In this document: positions 29,426-37,699 of the stretch, piece after piece
Numbering within the stretch: position 1 is the first letter of the stretch
Layout of the letters: each line of letters begins with the position of its first letter
From: Rugamonas rivuli
GTDB taxonomy: Bacteria; Pseudomonadota; Gammaproteobacteria; Burkholderiales; Burkholderiaceae_D
Assembly: GCF_009380165.1 (NCBI RefSeq)
Contig: NZ_WHUF01000013.1
Location: forward strand, 56,517-120,516
Direction of reading: 5' to 3'
DNA: 64,000 nt
Notes under the pieces: model-generated
What the model was told of the DNA's origin: nothing
The model's database searches: none
Seen by the model: only the letters and a program-made list of their open reading frames with translations
Program-made: the position numbers and the translations under genes

Positions 29426-29794
29426 ATGACCTTGCGTGGTGCGGTCCTTGCGCTGGTGACGGCGCTGCTGGCGGCGACCTCTGCGTCCGCCACCCAGGCG
29501 GCGCTGAAGAACACCGGCATGTTCGTCGCCGCTGCGGCCTTCTCCGGCATCGCGCCGGAACGCGCCGCCGCAGCACAGTTGAAGGACTTGCCGCTGCTGC
29601 TGGTCCACGGCAATGCCGACACCGAGAACCCCATCGAAGCCGACCGCGCAATGTTCGCTGCCTTGCAGCGCCAACCGGGCGGCGCCAAGGCACGTTTCAT
29701 CGAGTATCAAGGCATGGAGCACATGGTGCCGCCCGACATGCTGCTCTCCCCGGTCTGGCGCGACTGGCTGTTCGCCCAACACAAGGCGCGCTGA
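29426..29794 (+). CDS. truncated secreted alpha/beta-hydrolase remnant
   Basis: A 122-residue product with a good signal peptide (residues 1-22, A-S-A). It is joined directly to what looks like the last third of an alpha/beta hydrolase. L-P-L-L-L-V-H-G-N-A-D-T-E-N-P supplies the strand and catalytic Asp region, and G-M-E-H-M-V-P the catalytic His. The G-x-S-x-G nucleophile elbow and the oxyanion region are missing. The segment A-A-L-K-N-T-G-M-F-V-A-A-A-A-F-S-G is what normally follows the nucleophile. An internal in-frame deletion of 150 or more codons in an esterase or depolymerase gene would give this product. It is probably inactive and may be a decaying gene although the frame is open. 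Confidence 0.65.
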   Translation: MTLRGAVLALVTALLAATSASATQAALKNTGMFVAAAAFSGIAPERAAAAQLKDLPLLLVHGNADTENPIEADRAMFAALQRQPGGAKARFIEYQGMEHMVPPDMLLSPVWRDWLFAQHKAR

Positions 29795-29850
29795 CAAAAA
29801 TTGTCAGCGCGCGGCCTGACAATTTTTGTCCGGCATCGACAAATTTCGTC
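29793..29850. promoter_or_regulatory. three GACAA-type palindromes, operator array or hairpin
   Basis: GACAAAAATTGTC (29793-29805), GACAATTTTTGTC (29818-29830) and GACAAATTTCGTC (29838-29850) are three copies of one 13-bp palindromic motif, with centres 25 and 20 bases apart. The first two, each extended by one base, are also perfect 14-bp inverted repeats of each other around a GC-rich ten-base loop. The array begins at the stop codon of the hydrolase remnant and ends 88 bases before the DUF1800 gene. It looks like a multi-site operator for the DUF1800-DUF1501 operon. The hairpin could instead end the upstream transcript. Confidence 0.55.
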
Positions 29851-29937
29851 GCCTCCCCACGCAAATCAAGCACTTAGCGCATGGCACAGATGTTGCCAGA
29901 TGACTTCCGTCGCTTAAAAAAACAATGGGAGAAGTCG

Positions 29938-31851
29938 ATGTCATTTTTACCAACACGAGTCTGGCCCGTCGCCTGCCTGCTGAGCCTGAGCGGATCGGTG
30001 TGGGCCGCCACAGCCACCGTCGAAAGCACCGCCAAAGGCCCTGTCGCACTGGGCAGCAAAGTCTGGTTCCTCGGCAAAGTCGACGGCCAGGGCGTCTACA
30101 TGAATTTCGCCGTCAACGGCATCCCCGGCGGCAACGCCACCTACGGCAAGCTCAATTCGCAGAATGGCGAATACGTCGCGCCATCGGTGTTACCGTCCAA
30201 CGTGGTCATCACGATCACCGGCACCACGACCAAGGATGCCAAGGTCGGCCCCAATCTGTCTGCCAGCACCACGCTGACTCTGAAAAAAGCGGCCACGCCG
30301 ACGCCGACGCCGACGCCCACTCCGACGCCGTCACCTGAGCCGAGCCCGAGCCCAACACCAACGCCTGCTCCCACGCCGACGCCAACGCCCTCGCCAGTTC
30401 CGCCACCCATCGGCCAACAGCCCGCACCGGACGCCGCCAGGATCAGCGCCGTGCGCCTGCTGGAGCAAGCGACCTTCGGCGCCACGCCTGCCGACATCGC
30501 CGCGATCAAGGCCAATGGCCAGGCCGCCTGGCTCAAGCAGCAATTCGCCATGCCCGCCAGCGCCATCCCGGTGACGACCGACATGACCCTGCTGCAAAAC
30601 ACCTGGTACAAGAACATGGCCACAGGCCCGGATCAACTGCGCCAGCGCATGATCTTCGCCCTGTCGCAGCTGTTCGTCATCTCGGCCGACAAGAACCCCT
30701 ACGCCAACGAAATCCAGCCCTGGCTGACGACCATCTCCAACAACGCCTTCGGCAACTTCAACACGCTGCTGCGCGAGATGACGCTCAATCCTGCGATGGG
30801 CAAATACCTCGACCTCGGCAACAGCATCACGCCATCGCCAAACGAAAACTACGCCCGCGAAGTGATGCAGCTGTTCACGCTGGGCCCGGTCCTGCTGAAC
30901 CAGGACGGCAGCGTGCAGACCGACCGCAACGGCGATCCCATTCCCACCTACGACCAGGCGCGCATCAGCGACTTCGCGCGCGCGCTGAGCGGCTGGACCT
31001 ACCCGGGCAGCAGCGCCACCGGCATCAACTGGGAAAACTTCACCGGCCCGCTGCAACCTCGCGACAAATTCCACGACAAGGGCAGCAAGACACTGCTGCT
31101 GGGCGCGGTGCTGCCCGCAGGCCAGACCGCCGTGCAGGATCTGGACGGCGTGATGCAGAACCTGTTCCAGCATCCCAACCTGCCGCCCTTCATCGCCACG
31201 CGTTTGATACGCGCCTTCGTCACCAGCAACCCAAGCCCCGCCTACATCACCCGCGTGGCCGACGTGTTCGCCTACGGCGCGGCCGGACGCGGCGACCTGC
31301 AAGCGACGCTGACCGCCGTGCTCACCGACCCCGAAGCGCGCCAGGACAAACCGGCCGCCACGCAAGGCCACCTCAAAGACCCGATGCTGCAATCGATAGG
31401 CCTGTTCCGCACCTTGGGCGCGAGCATCGCCGATCCGCGCAACCTGTTCTGGGACTACTTCCTGCTCGGCCAGAAGATCACCGCCGCACCGAGCGTGTTC
31501 AACTTCTACTCGCCGATGACGCGCCTGCCCGGCTCGCCGCAATACTACGGCCCCGAGTTCCAGCTGTACGCGCCCAGCCTGGCCGTGGCGCGCGCCAACT
31601 TCCTGTACAAGTTCATCTCCGGCGAATACAAGAGCATGGTCAACGTCGACATCGCGCCCTTCGTCAGCGTGGCCGGCGACGCCACCGCGCTGCTCAACCT
31701 GGTCGATTCCACCTTGCTGGCGGGCCGCATGTCGGCCACGGCGCGGCAAGCGATAGGCGGCGCCATCAACGCCTCCGCAGACCCGCGCCAGCGCGCCATC
31801 ACCGCGCTCTACCTCGCCGCCATCAGCGCCGAATTCGCCGTCGCACAATAA
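29938..31851 (+). CDS. DUF1800 domain secreted protein
   Basis: A 637-residue exported protein. The signal peptide ends near residue 22 (V-W-A-A). A small beta-rich N-terminal domain (about 23-118) is followed by a Thr-Pro/Ser-Pro repeat linker (about 120-157) and then the DUF1800 domain (about 165-637). The domain opens with A-V-R-L-L-E-Q-A-T-F-G-A-T-P-A-D-I and contains N-E-N-Y-A-R-E-V-M-Q-L-F-T-L-G, the family fingerprint. The start at 29938 has GGGAGAAG upstream. DUF1800 genes are regularly followed by a DUF1501 gene, as here nine bases later. Their joint role is unknown, though they are thought to act in the periplasm or outside the cell. The linker DNA is a simple ACGCC-type repeat and may vary in length between strains. 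Confidence 0.88.
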   Translation: MSFLPTRVWPVACLLSLSGSVWAATATVESTAKGPVALGSKVWFLGKVDGQGVYMNFAVNGIPGGNATYGKLNSQNGEYVAPSVLPSNVVITITGTTTKDAKVGPNLSASTTLTLKKAATPTPTPTPTPTPSPEPSPSPTPTPAPTPTPTPSPVPPPIGQQPAPDAARISAVRLLEQATFGATPADIAAIKANGQAAWLKQQFAMPASAIPVTTDMTLLQNTWYKNMATGPDQLRQRMIFALSQLFVISADKNPYANEIQPWLTTISNNAFGNFNTLLREMTLNPAMGKYLDLGNSITPSPNENYAREVMQLFTLGPVLLNQDGSVQTDRNGDPIPTYDQARISDFARALSGWTYPGSSATGINWENFTGPLQPRDKFHDKGSKTLLLGAVLPAGQTAVQDLDGVMQNLFQHPNLPPFIATRLIRAFVTSNPSPAYITRVADVFAYGAAGRGDLQATLTAVLTDPEARQDKPAATQGHLKDPMLQSIGLFRTLGASIADPRNLFWDYFLLGQKITAAPSVFNFYSPMTRLPGSPQYYGPEFQLYAPSLAVARANFLYKFISGEYKSMVNVDIAPFVSVAGDATALLNLVDSTLLAGRMSATARQAIGGAINASADPRQRAITALYLAAISAEFAVAQ

Positions 31852-31860
31852 GGACCGACC

Positions 31861-33243
31861 ATGACCAAGCACTCCACCACCCGCCGCCGCTTCCTCGGCG
31901 CCAGCGCACAGACCGGCCTGATGGGCGCACTCTCCGCACTCGGCCTGTCCAGCGTGGCCGCGCCTGCCCGCGCCGCCGTCTCCGACTACAAGGCACTGGT
32001 CTGCCTCTACATGTTCGGCGGTAACGACGGCAACAATATGATCGTGCCGCTCGACAGCACCCGCTACGCGCAATACAACGCCATACGCGGCAGCCACGGC
32101 CTGGCTTTGTCGAGCGCGGCCAACACGCTGCTGGCCGCGCGCAGCGCTACCTTGCAGGCCACGGACCATCCCGTGACGCAGCCGTTCGGCTTCCACTACG
32201 GCATGCCGGAGCTGGACGCGCTGTACGGCCAGGGCCAGGTGGCCGCCATCCTCAACGTCGGCAGCCTGCGCCAGCCGCTGAGCAAGGCGCAATACCTGAC
32301 CGGCGCCGGCGTACCGGCGCAACTGTTTTCGCATCCCGACCAGACCATCCAGAACCAGGCCGGCACGCCCTCTTCCGCCGCCACCGGCTGGGGCGGGCGG
32401 CTGGTCGATGTGCTCGGTACGGGCGGCCATCTGGACGCGATCGCGGTCGGCGCCGGCGGCCTGTTTGTCGAAGGCGCCAGCACCCACGGCAATCTGCTGC
32501 CGGGCAACGGCCAGCTCGACCTGGCCGGCATGAACTTCTGGCCGCAGAAGGAAGCGGACGCGCGGCGCGCGGCGCTGGTGCAGATCCTGTCGGCACAGAA
32601 TCCCAACCTGATCGCCAGCGCCGCCAACAAGGCGCTGCTGAACGGCATGGACCTGGTGACGGACCTGAAGCAAGCCAACTCCGGCACGCCGCTGTCCACC
32701 GTATTCCCCGGCACCTCGCTGGGCCAGCAGCTGAAGACTGTCGCGCAGCTGATACGCATCCGCTCGCAGCAAGGGCCGGGGCGGCAGGTGTACTTCGTCT
32801 CACAGGGCGGCTTCGACACGCACGGCGGCCAGGCCTACCAGCAGTTCGACATGCTGCGCCAGGTATCGCAGGCGCTGGCCGCCTTCCAGCTGGCGCTGTC
32901 GGAAATCCACGCGCAACAGCAAGTGACCAGCTTCACGATGTCCGAATTCGGCCGCACGCTGCAACCCAACAGCGGCGGCACCGACCATGCTTGGGGCAAC
33001 CACCATCTGGTGGTGGGCGCGGCGGTCAAGGGCGGCCTGTACGGCCAGTTCCCCGATTTCACACTCGGCGGCAAGGACGACGCCACCGGACGCGGCGCAT
33101 GGATACCGCAATTCTCCAACCAGCAGTACGGCGCCACGCTGGGCCGCTGGTTCGGCGCCGATGCGGACATGCTGCAAAACCAGGTATTCAAGAACGAACT
33201 GGTCAATTTCCCGCAAGCCGACCTGGGCTTCATGCTGGGCTGA
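31861..33243 (+). CDS. DUF1501 domain protein, Tat-exported
   Basis: A 460-residue protein with a twin-arginine signal (T-T-R-R-R-F-L-G-A, then a hydrophobic stretch to A-R-A near 38). It therefore folds, perhaps with a metal, before export. The DUF1501 domain belongs to the alkaline phosphatase/sulfatase superfamily in fold. Visible landmarks are F-G-G-N-D-G-N-N-M-I-V-P near 52-63, F-D-T-H-G-G-Q near 318-324, and S-E-F-G-R-T-L near 361-367 followed by D-H-A-W-G-N-H-H. These Asp/His clusters are plausible metal ligands. Co-transcribed with the DUF1800 gene. The substrate of the pair is not known. Confidence 0.9.
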   Translation: MTKHSTTRRRFLGASAQTGLMGALSALGLSSVAAPARAAVSDYKALVCLYMFGGNDGNNMIVPLDSTRYAQYNAIRGSHGLALSSAANTLLAARSATLQATDHPVTQPFGFHYGMPELDALYGQGQVAAILNVGSLRQPLSKAQYLTGAGVPAQLFSHPDQTIQNQAGTPSSAATGWGGRLVDVLGTGGHLDAIAVGAGGLFVEGASTHGNLLPGNGQLDLAGMNFWPQKEADARRAALVQILSAQNPNLIASAANKALLNGMDLVTDLKQANSGTPLSTVFPGTSLGQQLKTVAQLIRIRSQQGPGRQVYFVSQGGFDTHGGQAYQQFDMLRQVSQALAAFQLALSEIHAQQQVTSFTMSEFGRTLQPNSGGTDHAWGNHHLVVGAAVKGGLYGQFPDFTLGGKDDATGRGAWIPQFSNQQYGATLGRWFGADADMLQNQVFKNELVNFPQADLGFMLG

Positions 33244-33419
33244 GCCGCCACGACGGGGAGTGGTAACGTTGCCACCTCCCCGCGTTATTTGTCGCGATTT
33301 TTTAACATTCCTGCCTTGGGCAAAAACTACATTCCCGCCAGCAAAACAACCCTGCTATAGTGAAATGATGCTATCAATTGAGGACCAGCATGGGGTCGGT
33401 GCGCATGCCGGAGGGACGG

Positions 33420-34145
33420 ATGAAATACCTGCTTTGCTGCCTGCTCCTGGCTTGCCGCCTGAGTTCGGCGGAAACCATCACGCTCGGCGCGGAAGACGAC
33501 TGGGCGCCCTATTCGTCTGCGGTGGAACGCAGCGCGCGCGGCTTCGCGGTTGACGTCATCCGCGAAGCCTTTGCGGCCGTCGGCGTCACCGTCAACTTCG
33601 AATTGCTGCCCTACGCCCGCTGCCTGGACGATACCCGTCGCGGCCGCCTGGTCGGCTGCTTCGACGCCGTGCCCAATGCCATGATAGGCAGCAGCTTCCT
33701 GTGGCACGACCATCCGCTGTTCACCACCCACATGAATGTGTACGCGCTGAGCGGTTCGCGCGAAAGCGGCCTGGGCGCGCGTCAGCTGGAAGGCAAGACC
33801 GTCGGCGTCGAGCGCGGCTACGAATACGGCGACGAATTCGACCTCGACACGAAAATCGTGCGCCGCATCGTCGACAAGAACGTGCAGGGATTCAGGATGC
33901 TGCTGGCCGGCCGCATCCAGTACATGGCGGCCGAGGAGCGCATCGCCAAGGCCCTGTTCACCAAGGAGGCTGCCGAGTTCGGTGGCAAGTTCAAACTGGT
34001 GGGCACGGTCGCCACGCCCGGCCTGTTCATCGCCTTCAGCAAGACGGGACCGGACGGCGCCAAGTATCTGCAAAAATTCAATCGCGGCTATGCCATCCTG
34101 CGCGACAGTGGCCGCTACAAAGCAATTGAAGCCGTCTGGTTCTGA
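33420..34145 (+). CDS. periplasmic substrate-binding protein, SBP_bac_3 type
   Basis: A 241-residue exported protein with a signal peptide ending near residue 17 (L-S-S-A) and the two-lobed binding fold of family 3 amino-acid binding proteins (W-A-P-Y-S ... R-G-F-A-V-D-V-I-R-E-A-F near the start). The start at 33420 is chosen because GAGGGA stands just upstream and the signal peptide begins there. No ABC permease or ATPase is adjacent. The next gene, 18 bases on, is a sensor kinase. The binding protein may therefore present a ligand to the kinase rather than feed a transporter; this is inference from gene order. Confidence 0.85.
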   Translation: MKYLLCCLLLACRLSSAETITLGAEDDWAPYSSAVERSARGFAVDVIREAFAAVGVTVNFELLPYARCLDDTRRGRLVGCFDAVPNAMIGSSFLWHDHPLFTTHMNVYALSGSRESGLGARQLEGKTVGVERGYEYGDEFDLDTKIVRRIVDKNVQGFRMLLAGRIQYMAAEERIAKALFTKEAAEFGGKFKLVGTVATPGLFIAFSKTGPDGAKYLQKFNRGYAILRDSGRYKAIEAVWF

Positions 34146-34163
34146 GATGCCAACGGAGACCAT

Positions 34164-35912
34164 GTGCAAGCACTGCCAGCCAAGATCGGTATGAGATCAC
34201 CCAACGGTGAAGCCCCGCCTGCCGCGCCGCTGCTGTCCGGCGACTCGATCGCCGCGCGCCTGCTGCGGATCATCTTCTGCTGCTACTTCCTGGTGACGGT
34301 GGTGGTGACGCTGGTGCAGCTGGCGGCCGAATACAAGCACACCAAGGAGCGCGTGGTGCTGGAGATCCGCGCCATGCAGCAAACCTTCGGTCCCGGCATC
34401 GCCGACGCCATGTGGCGCTTCAACGAGGACATCCTGCGCGGCATCCTGTCGGGCATGAGCGAGCTGCCGGTGGTGGCCGGCATCAAGGTGGCCGACGATC
34501 ACGGCAAGCTGGTGCGCGCCGTCGGCACCGTGCTCGACGGCGGCGCCAAGCTGCACGCCGGCGCCGATGGCCAGCTGCGGCCGGAGCCCGACAGCGACGC
34601 CCTGTTCGCCGAAGTGTTCAGCCAGGACTTCCCCATCGTCTTCAACGACGAGAACGGCCAGTCGCGCGTGATCGGCACGTGGACCGTGTATTCGAACCAG
34701 CGCATCATCGTCAAGCAGGTCGAGTACGGCTTCTTCCTGATCCTGGTGAACTCGGTCATCAAGACTTGCGCGCTGTGGTTCATCTTCCTGTTTGTGGTGC
34801 GGCGCTATTTGGGCCAGCCCTTGCGCCAGTTGAGCCAGTTCGTCGGCCAGCTGAACATCGACAACCTGGGCGACCGCGTCTTCGTGCTGAACGACCGCGG
34901 CCAGCACGAGCTGCATCAGCTGACCAACAAGCTCAACGAAATGGTGGCCAACATCAAGGCCTCGGTGGCGGAGAACGAGCAGCTGTACCGGCAGCTGCAG
35001 GTGGAGCAGACGGCCACGCGCCAGCTCAACGAAACGCTGGAGCGGCGCGTGGCCGAGCGCACGGCCGACCTGGTGACGGCCAACAAGGACCTGGCGCAGG
35101 CGCTGGACACGCTGCGCATCGCGCAGGGCGAACTGGTCAACAGTGAAAAGCTGGCGGCGCTGGGCTCATTGGTGGCGGGGGTCGCCCACGAATTGAATAC
35201 GCCGATCGGCAACGGGCTGCTGGCGGCCACCGTGTTGGTGGACAAGACCCGCCAGTTCCAAAGCGACTACAGCAGCGGCCTGACGCGTCGCACCACCGAA
35301 GCCTACATCAGCGACATGTCGCAAATAACGGAACTGGTGGTGCGCAATATCGCACGATCGGCCGAGCTGGTCACCAGCTTCAAGCAAGTGGCGGTCGACC
35401 AGACCAGCTCGCAGCGACGCCGCTTCCTGCTGGCGTCCGTGGTGTCGGAGAACATCAAGGCGCTGCTACCGACGATCAACAAGACCGCCTTCACCGTCGA
35501 GCAGGCCGTGCCCGGCGACATCGACATGGACAGCTATCCCGGCCCCATAGGCCAGGTGTTGATCAACCTGGTCAACAACGCCATCGTGCACGGTTTCGAG
35601 GGGCGCAGCCGGGGCACCATCACGATCGACGCCGCGCTGGCCGAGCCGGGCTGGCTGGAGCTGCGCGTCAGCGACGACGGCATCGGCATCGCGGCCGAGC
35701 ACATCGGGCGCATCTACGATCCCTTCTTCACGACCAAGCTGGGCGCGGGCAGTTCCGGCCTGGGCCTGAACATCAGCCACAACATCGTCACCGGCCTGCT
35801 GGGCGGAAAAATCCGCGTCAACAGCCAAGCCGGCGGTGGCACCACCTTTATCTTGCACTTGCCGTTGATAGCGCCGCAGCGGGACGGCCTGCCTGCCGAG
35901 TCAGTAGCATGA
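34164..35912 (+). CDS. membrane sensor histidine kinase, orphan
   Basis: A 582-residue kinase that probably starts at GTG 34164, which has GGAG five bases upstream; ATG 34191 is an alternative. Membrane helix 1 is near 35-57. A periplasmic domain of about 130 residues follows, then helix 2 (about 192-214), HAMP (about 215-270) and a coiled-coil. The H-box G-V-A-H-E-L-N-T-P-I-G-N carries His342 and the ATPase domain ends in F-F-T-T-K-L-G-A-G-S-S-G-L-G-L. No response regulator is adjacent, so the phosphate must go to a partner elsewhere. The kinase core is clearly paralogous to that of the 944-residue kinase at 42029-44863. Confidence 0.9.
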   Translation: MQALPAKIGMRSPNGEAPPAAPLLSGDSIAARLLRIIFCCYFLVTVVVTLVQLAAEYKHTKERVVLEIRAMQQTFGPGIADAMWRFNEDILRGILSGMSELPVVAGIKVADDHGKLVRAVGTVLDGGAKLHAGADGQLRPEPDSDALFAEVFSQDFPIVFNDENGQSRVIGTWTVYSNQRIIVKQVEYGFFLILVNSVIKTCALWFIFLFVVRRYLGQPLRQLSQFVGQLNIDNLGDRVFVLNDRGQHELHQLTNKLNEMVANIKASVAENEQLYRQLQVEQTATRQLNETLERRVAERTADLVTANKDLAQALDTLRIAQGELVNSEKLAALGSLVAGVAHELNTPIGNGLLAATVLVDKTRQFQSDYSSGLTRRTTEAYISDMSQITELVVRNIARSAELVTSFKQVAVDQTSSQRRRFLLASVVSENIKALLPTINKTAFTVEQAVPGDIDMDSYPGPIGQVLINLVNNAIVHGFEGRSRGTITIDAALAEPGWLELRVSDDGIGIAAEHIGRIYDPFFTTKLGAGSSGLGLNISHNIVTGLLGGKIRVNSQAGGGTTFILHLPLIAPQRDGLPAESVA

Positions 35913-35931
35913 CGCCCATATAGGACATGGC

Positions 35932-36234
35932 TTACTTGGATAACTTCAGCTTGGTGTATTCGATCGCAATTCGCTTGTATTCCGCCTCTGCGAAGCGTTT
36001 CAAAGCGTCTCGCATCAGCGGTTGGTAGCCGACACCATGAAACTCCGCGATCTTTTTGTAATCCTCAATCAGCTCCTTCTGCAGCCTGATGGAGATTAGT
36101 TGAAGGCCCAGAGCGTCGTCCACCTGCTGCTCGACGTCCTTTGGAACTGCTTTTGCGTGTGCAGCATTTCGCCCCAGCGCGCCCTCTTCCCAAGCCTCCG
36201 GCGTGCTTTCAATTTTCTTTGCTCTTGGTCTCAT
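35932..36234 (-). CDS. antitoxin of a type II toxin-antitoxin pair (BrnA/CopG-like)
   Basis: A 100-residue protein. The N-terminal basic segment (R-P-R-A-K-K-I) is followed by an acidic linker and a C-terminal helical part. That part contains I-S-I-R-L-Q-K-E-L-I-E-D-Y-K-K-I-A and Y-Q-P-L-M-R-D-A-L-K-R-F, the layout of ribbon-helix-helix antitoxins that bind operator DNA. It overlaps the upstream toxin gene by 26 bases, in the toxin-first order seen in brnTA-like modules. The start at 36234 is the first Met that fits the family length. Its base composition is visibly lower in GC than its neighbours, consistent with acquisition by transfer. Confidence 0.8.
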   Translation of the reverse strand: MRPRAKKIESTPEAWEEGALGRNAAHAKAVPKDVEQQVDDALGLQLISIRLQKELIEDYKKIAEFHGVGYQPLMRDALKRFAEAEYKRIAIEYTKLKLSK

Positions 36235-36487
36235 AGATACGGATCTCATCGTGGTTGGCCTCATAGGCAGTGAGAAGGTGAAACTTTCCATTTCGATTCT
36301 GGAAAACCACCTTGAGCAGGCGTCTATTCCTCGTCTCGGCGACAAACCACAACGTCGGAGGATTTCGCCTGTGCGCCTCCCGATCGTCGATCAAAAACGC
36401 ACCATCTCGATTCTCAAAACACTCGAAGACTTCTTGCCTCGCTACGCCATGTTTTAGCTTCAGCTTGGCGCCAACAGCGGACGGAAT
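36209..36487 (-). CDS. type II toxin, BrnT-like, without an ordinary start codon
   Basis: The reading frame encodes a toxin of the family often mislabelled ADP-ribosyl-dinitrogen reductase hydrolase: K-H-G-V-A-R-Q-E-V, C-F-E-N-R-D-G-A-F-L-I-D, P-P-T-L-W-F-V-A-E-T and T-A-Y-E-A-N-H-D-E-I-R-I-Y-E are all in place. Upstream, the open frame runs to a stop just beyond 36520, yet contains no in-frame ATG, GTG or TTG ahead of the conserved N-terminus. Candidates are ATT at 36487 (used for this coordinate), ATT at 36520, or CTG at 36463. The first common start, TTG at 36394, would delete the conserved first third. Either a rare start is used or the original start was lost and the toxin is silent. Confidence 0.65.
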   Translation of the reverse strand: MPSAVGAKLKLKHGVARQEVFECFENRDGAFLIDDREAHRRNPPTLWFVAETRNRRLLKVVFQNRNGKFHLLTAYEANHDEIRIYETKSKEN

Positions 36488-36629
36488 GAAAAGCGATACC
36501 CCACCCCTGTATATACAAATTTACGCCGAATAGCCCCGAGAATCAAAGAGTTCTTCGAGACCACCAAGCTTTTATCGTATATACAGCATTAGAATCAGAT
36601 TTGAGCGCCCACAATAGTTCAACTGTTTC

Positions 36630-37610
36630 TTACTCGACCGCCAGCTCGTCCGGAACGTTGTAGGCAAAGGCTTTGCTGTCGAACATCAGCTTCCAGCTTT
36701 TCGCTTCCATCGTGGCGCCGTACTGGCTGCCTTTGACGCTGACCGTCAACGGACCGGGCAGCGGGCCGATGACGTCGGCGGTGCGATAGGTCCAGCGGCT
36801 GCGCTCGCAACGCAGCGGTTCGGTGTCATCCATCGTTTCCGCTTCGTGCAACTCCTGCTCGCTCGTGTGCTCCTGGGCGCCCATCGCTTCCACCGCCTTG
36901 CGCCAGGTCTCGTGGTCGGCGTTGGCCTGCACGCAGTCGGCCGGCTCGGCATCCACCGAGGCCTTGAAGCGCGCCAGCAAGGCGATCTCATCCCCATGCG
37001 GCGCCAGCATCACGTTGCTGACCATGACTTGTTCCGACACCGGCCGCGTGCCGTTCTGTACCTTCAGCACCCAGCCCCAGGTGCGCTCGGACAGGGCTTC
37101 AAAGCGCACCTTCTCCGGCGTCACCGCCACGTCGCTCTCGTAGCGGTACGGCGAGCTGACCTCGACCAGGCCGCCGCCGGGCTTGGTGTCGGCGCGGATC
37201 TGGAACACGCCGTAGAAGTTGCGGCCATCGCCCTTGAGCGAGACGCCGCTGACGGCGAAATACAGCTCGTCGCTGGCGCCCACCGCTTCGATCTTGGCCT
37301 GCTGGATCACCCGCACCACGAAGGGATCGTTGCTCTCGTCCACATACACCCAGCCCTTTTTCTCCGGCGAGTATTTGCCGTAGGTGCGTGTCATCGCCTC
37401 GTCGATGGAGGCGGTCTCGTCGATCTTGATCAGCTGCGGCTCGCTGTTGGCCTTGATGAACGCCGCCGCGATCAGGCCGATCAACAGCACGCCCAGCACC
37501 GCCAGCGTGTACAGCACATAACGCCCCCACTTGCGGCGCTTGGGCGGCGGCGGTGGCGGGCTCTGGATGGTAGGATTTTCGGCTAGGCCGGGTTCAAGAA
37601 GGTCGGACAT
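36630..37610 (-). CDS. single-pass membrane protein of unknown function
   Basis: A 326-residue protein. The cytoplasmic N-terminus has a run of prolines (about 21-26) and K-R-R-K-W-G-R. One membrane helix (about 33-54) and a periplasmic domain of about 270 residues follow. The domain holds two Cys residues in its second half (A-D-C-V-Q and L-R-C-E-R), which may form a disulfide, and ends in a conserved-looking S-W-K-L-M-F-D-S-K-A-F-A-Y-N-V-P. The start at 37610 begins the protein just before the proline run; longer forms in the same frame lack a plausible ribosome site. I recognise no family. Confidence 0.65.
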   Translation of the reverse strand: MSDLLEPGLAENPTIQSPPPPPPKRRKWGRYVLYTLAVLGVLLIGLIAAAFIKANSEPQLIKIDETASIDEAMTRTYGKYSPEKKGWVYVDESNDPFVVRVIQQAKIEAVGASDELYFAVSGVSLKGDGRNFYGVFQIRADTKPGGGLVEVSSPYRYESDVAVTPEKVRFEALSERTWGWVLKVQNGTRPVSEQVMVSNVMLAPHGDEIALLARFKASVDAEPADCVQANADHETWRKAVEAMGAQEHTSEQELHEAETMDDTEPLRCERSRWTYRTADVIGPLPGPLTVSVKGSQYGATMEAKSWKLMFDSKAFAYNVPDELAVE

Positions 37611-37699
37611 GGAGATTCCCGCAAAAGGATGACAATTTAATATTTGCAGAATAATAATACCAAAAGGAAAAATTACGGCGCACTGCTGATCGCGCCCAG

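Noticed and set aside
30295..30408. The ACGCC-type repeats as a possible CRISPR or regulatory array
   Set aside because: They encode the Thr-Pro/Ser-Pro linker of the DUF1800 protein in frame and have no spacer structure.
36209..36394. TTG at 36394 as the toxin start
   Set aside because: It would remove the conserved K-H-G-V and C-F-E-N segments that the upstream open frame still encodes.
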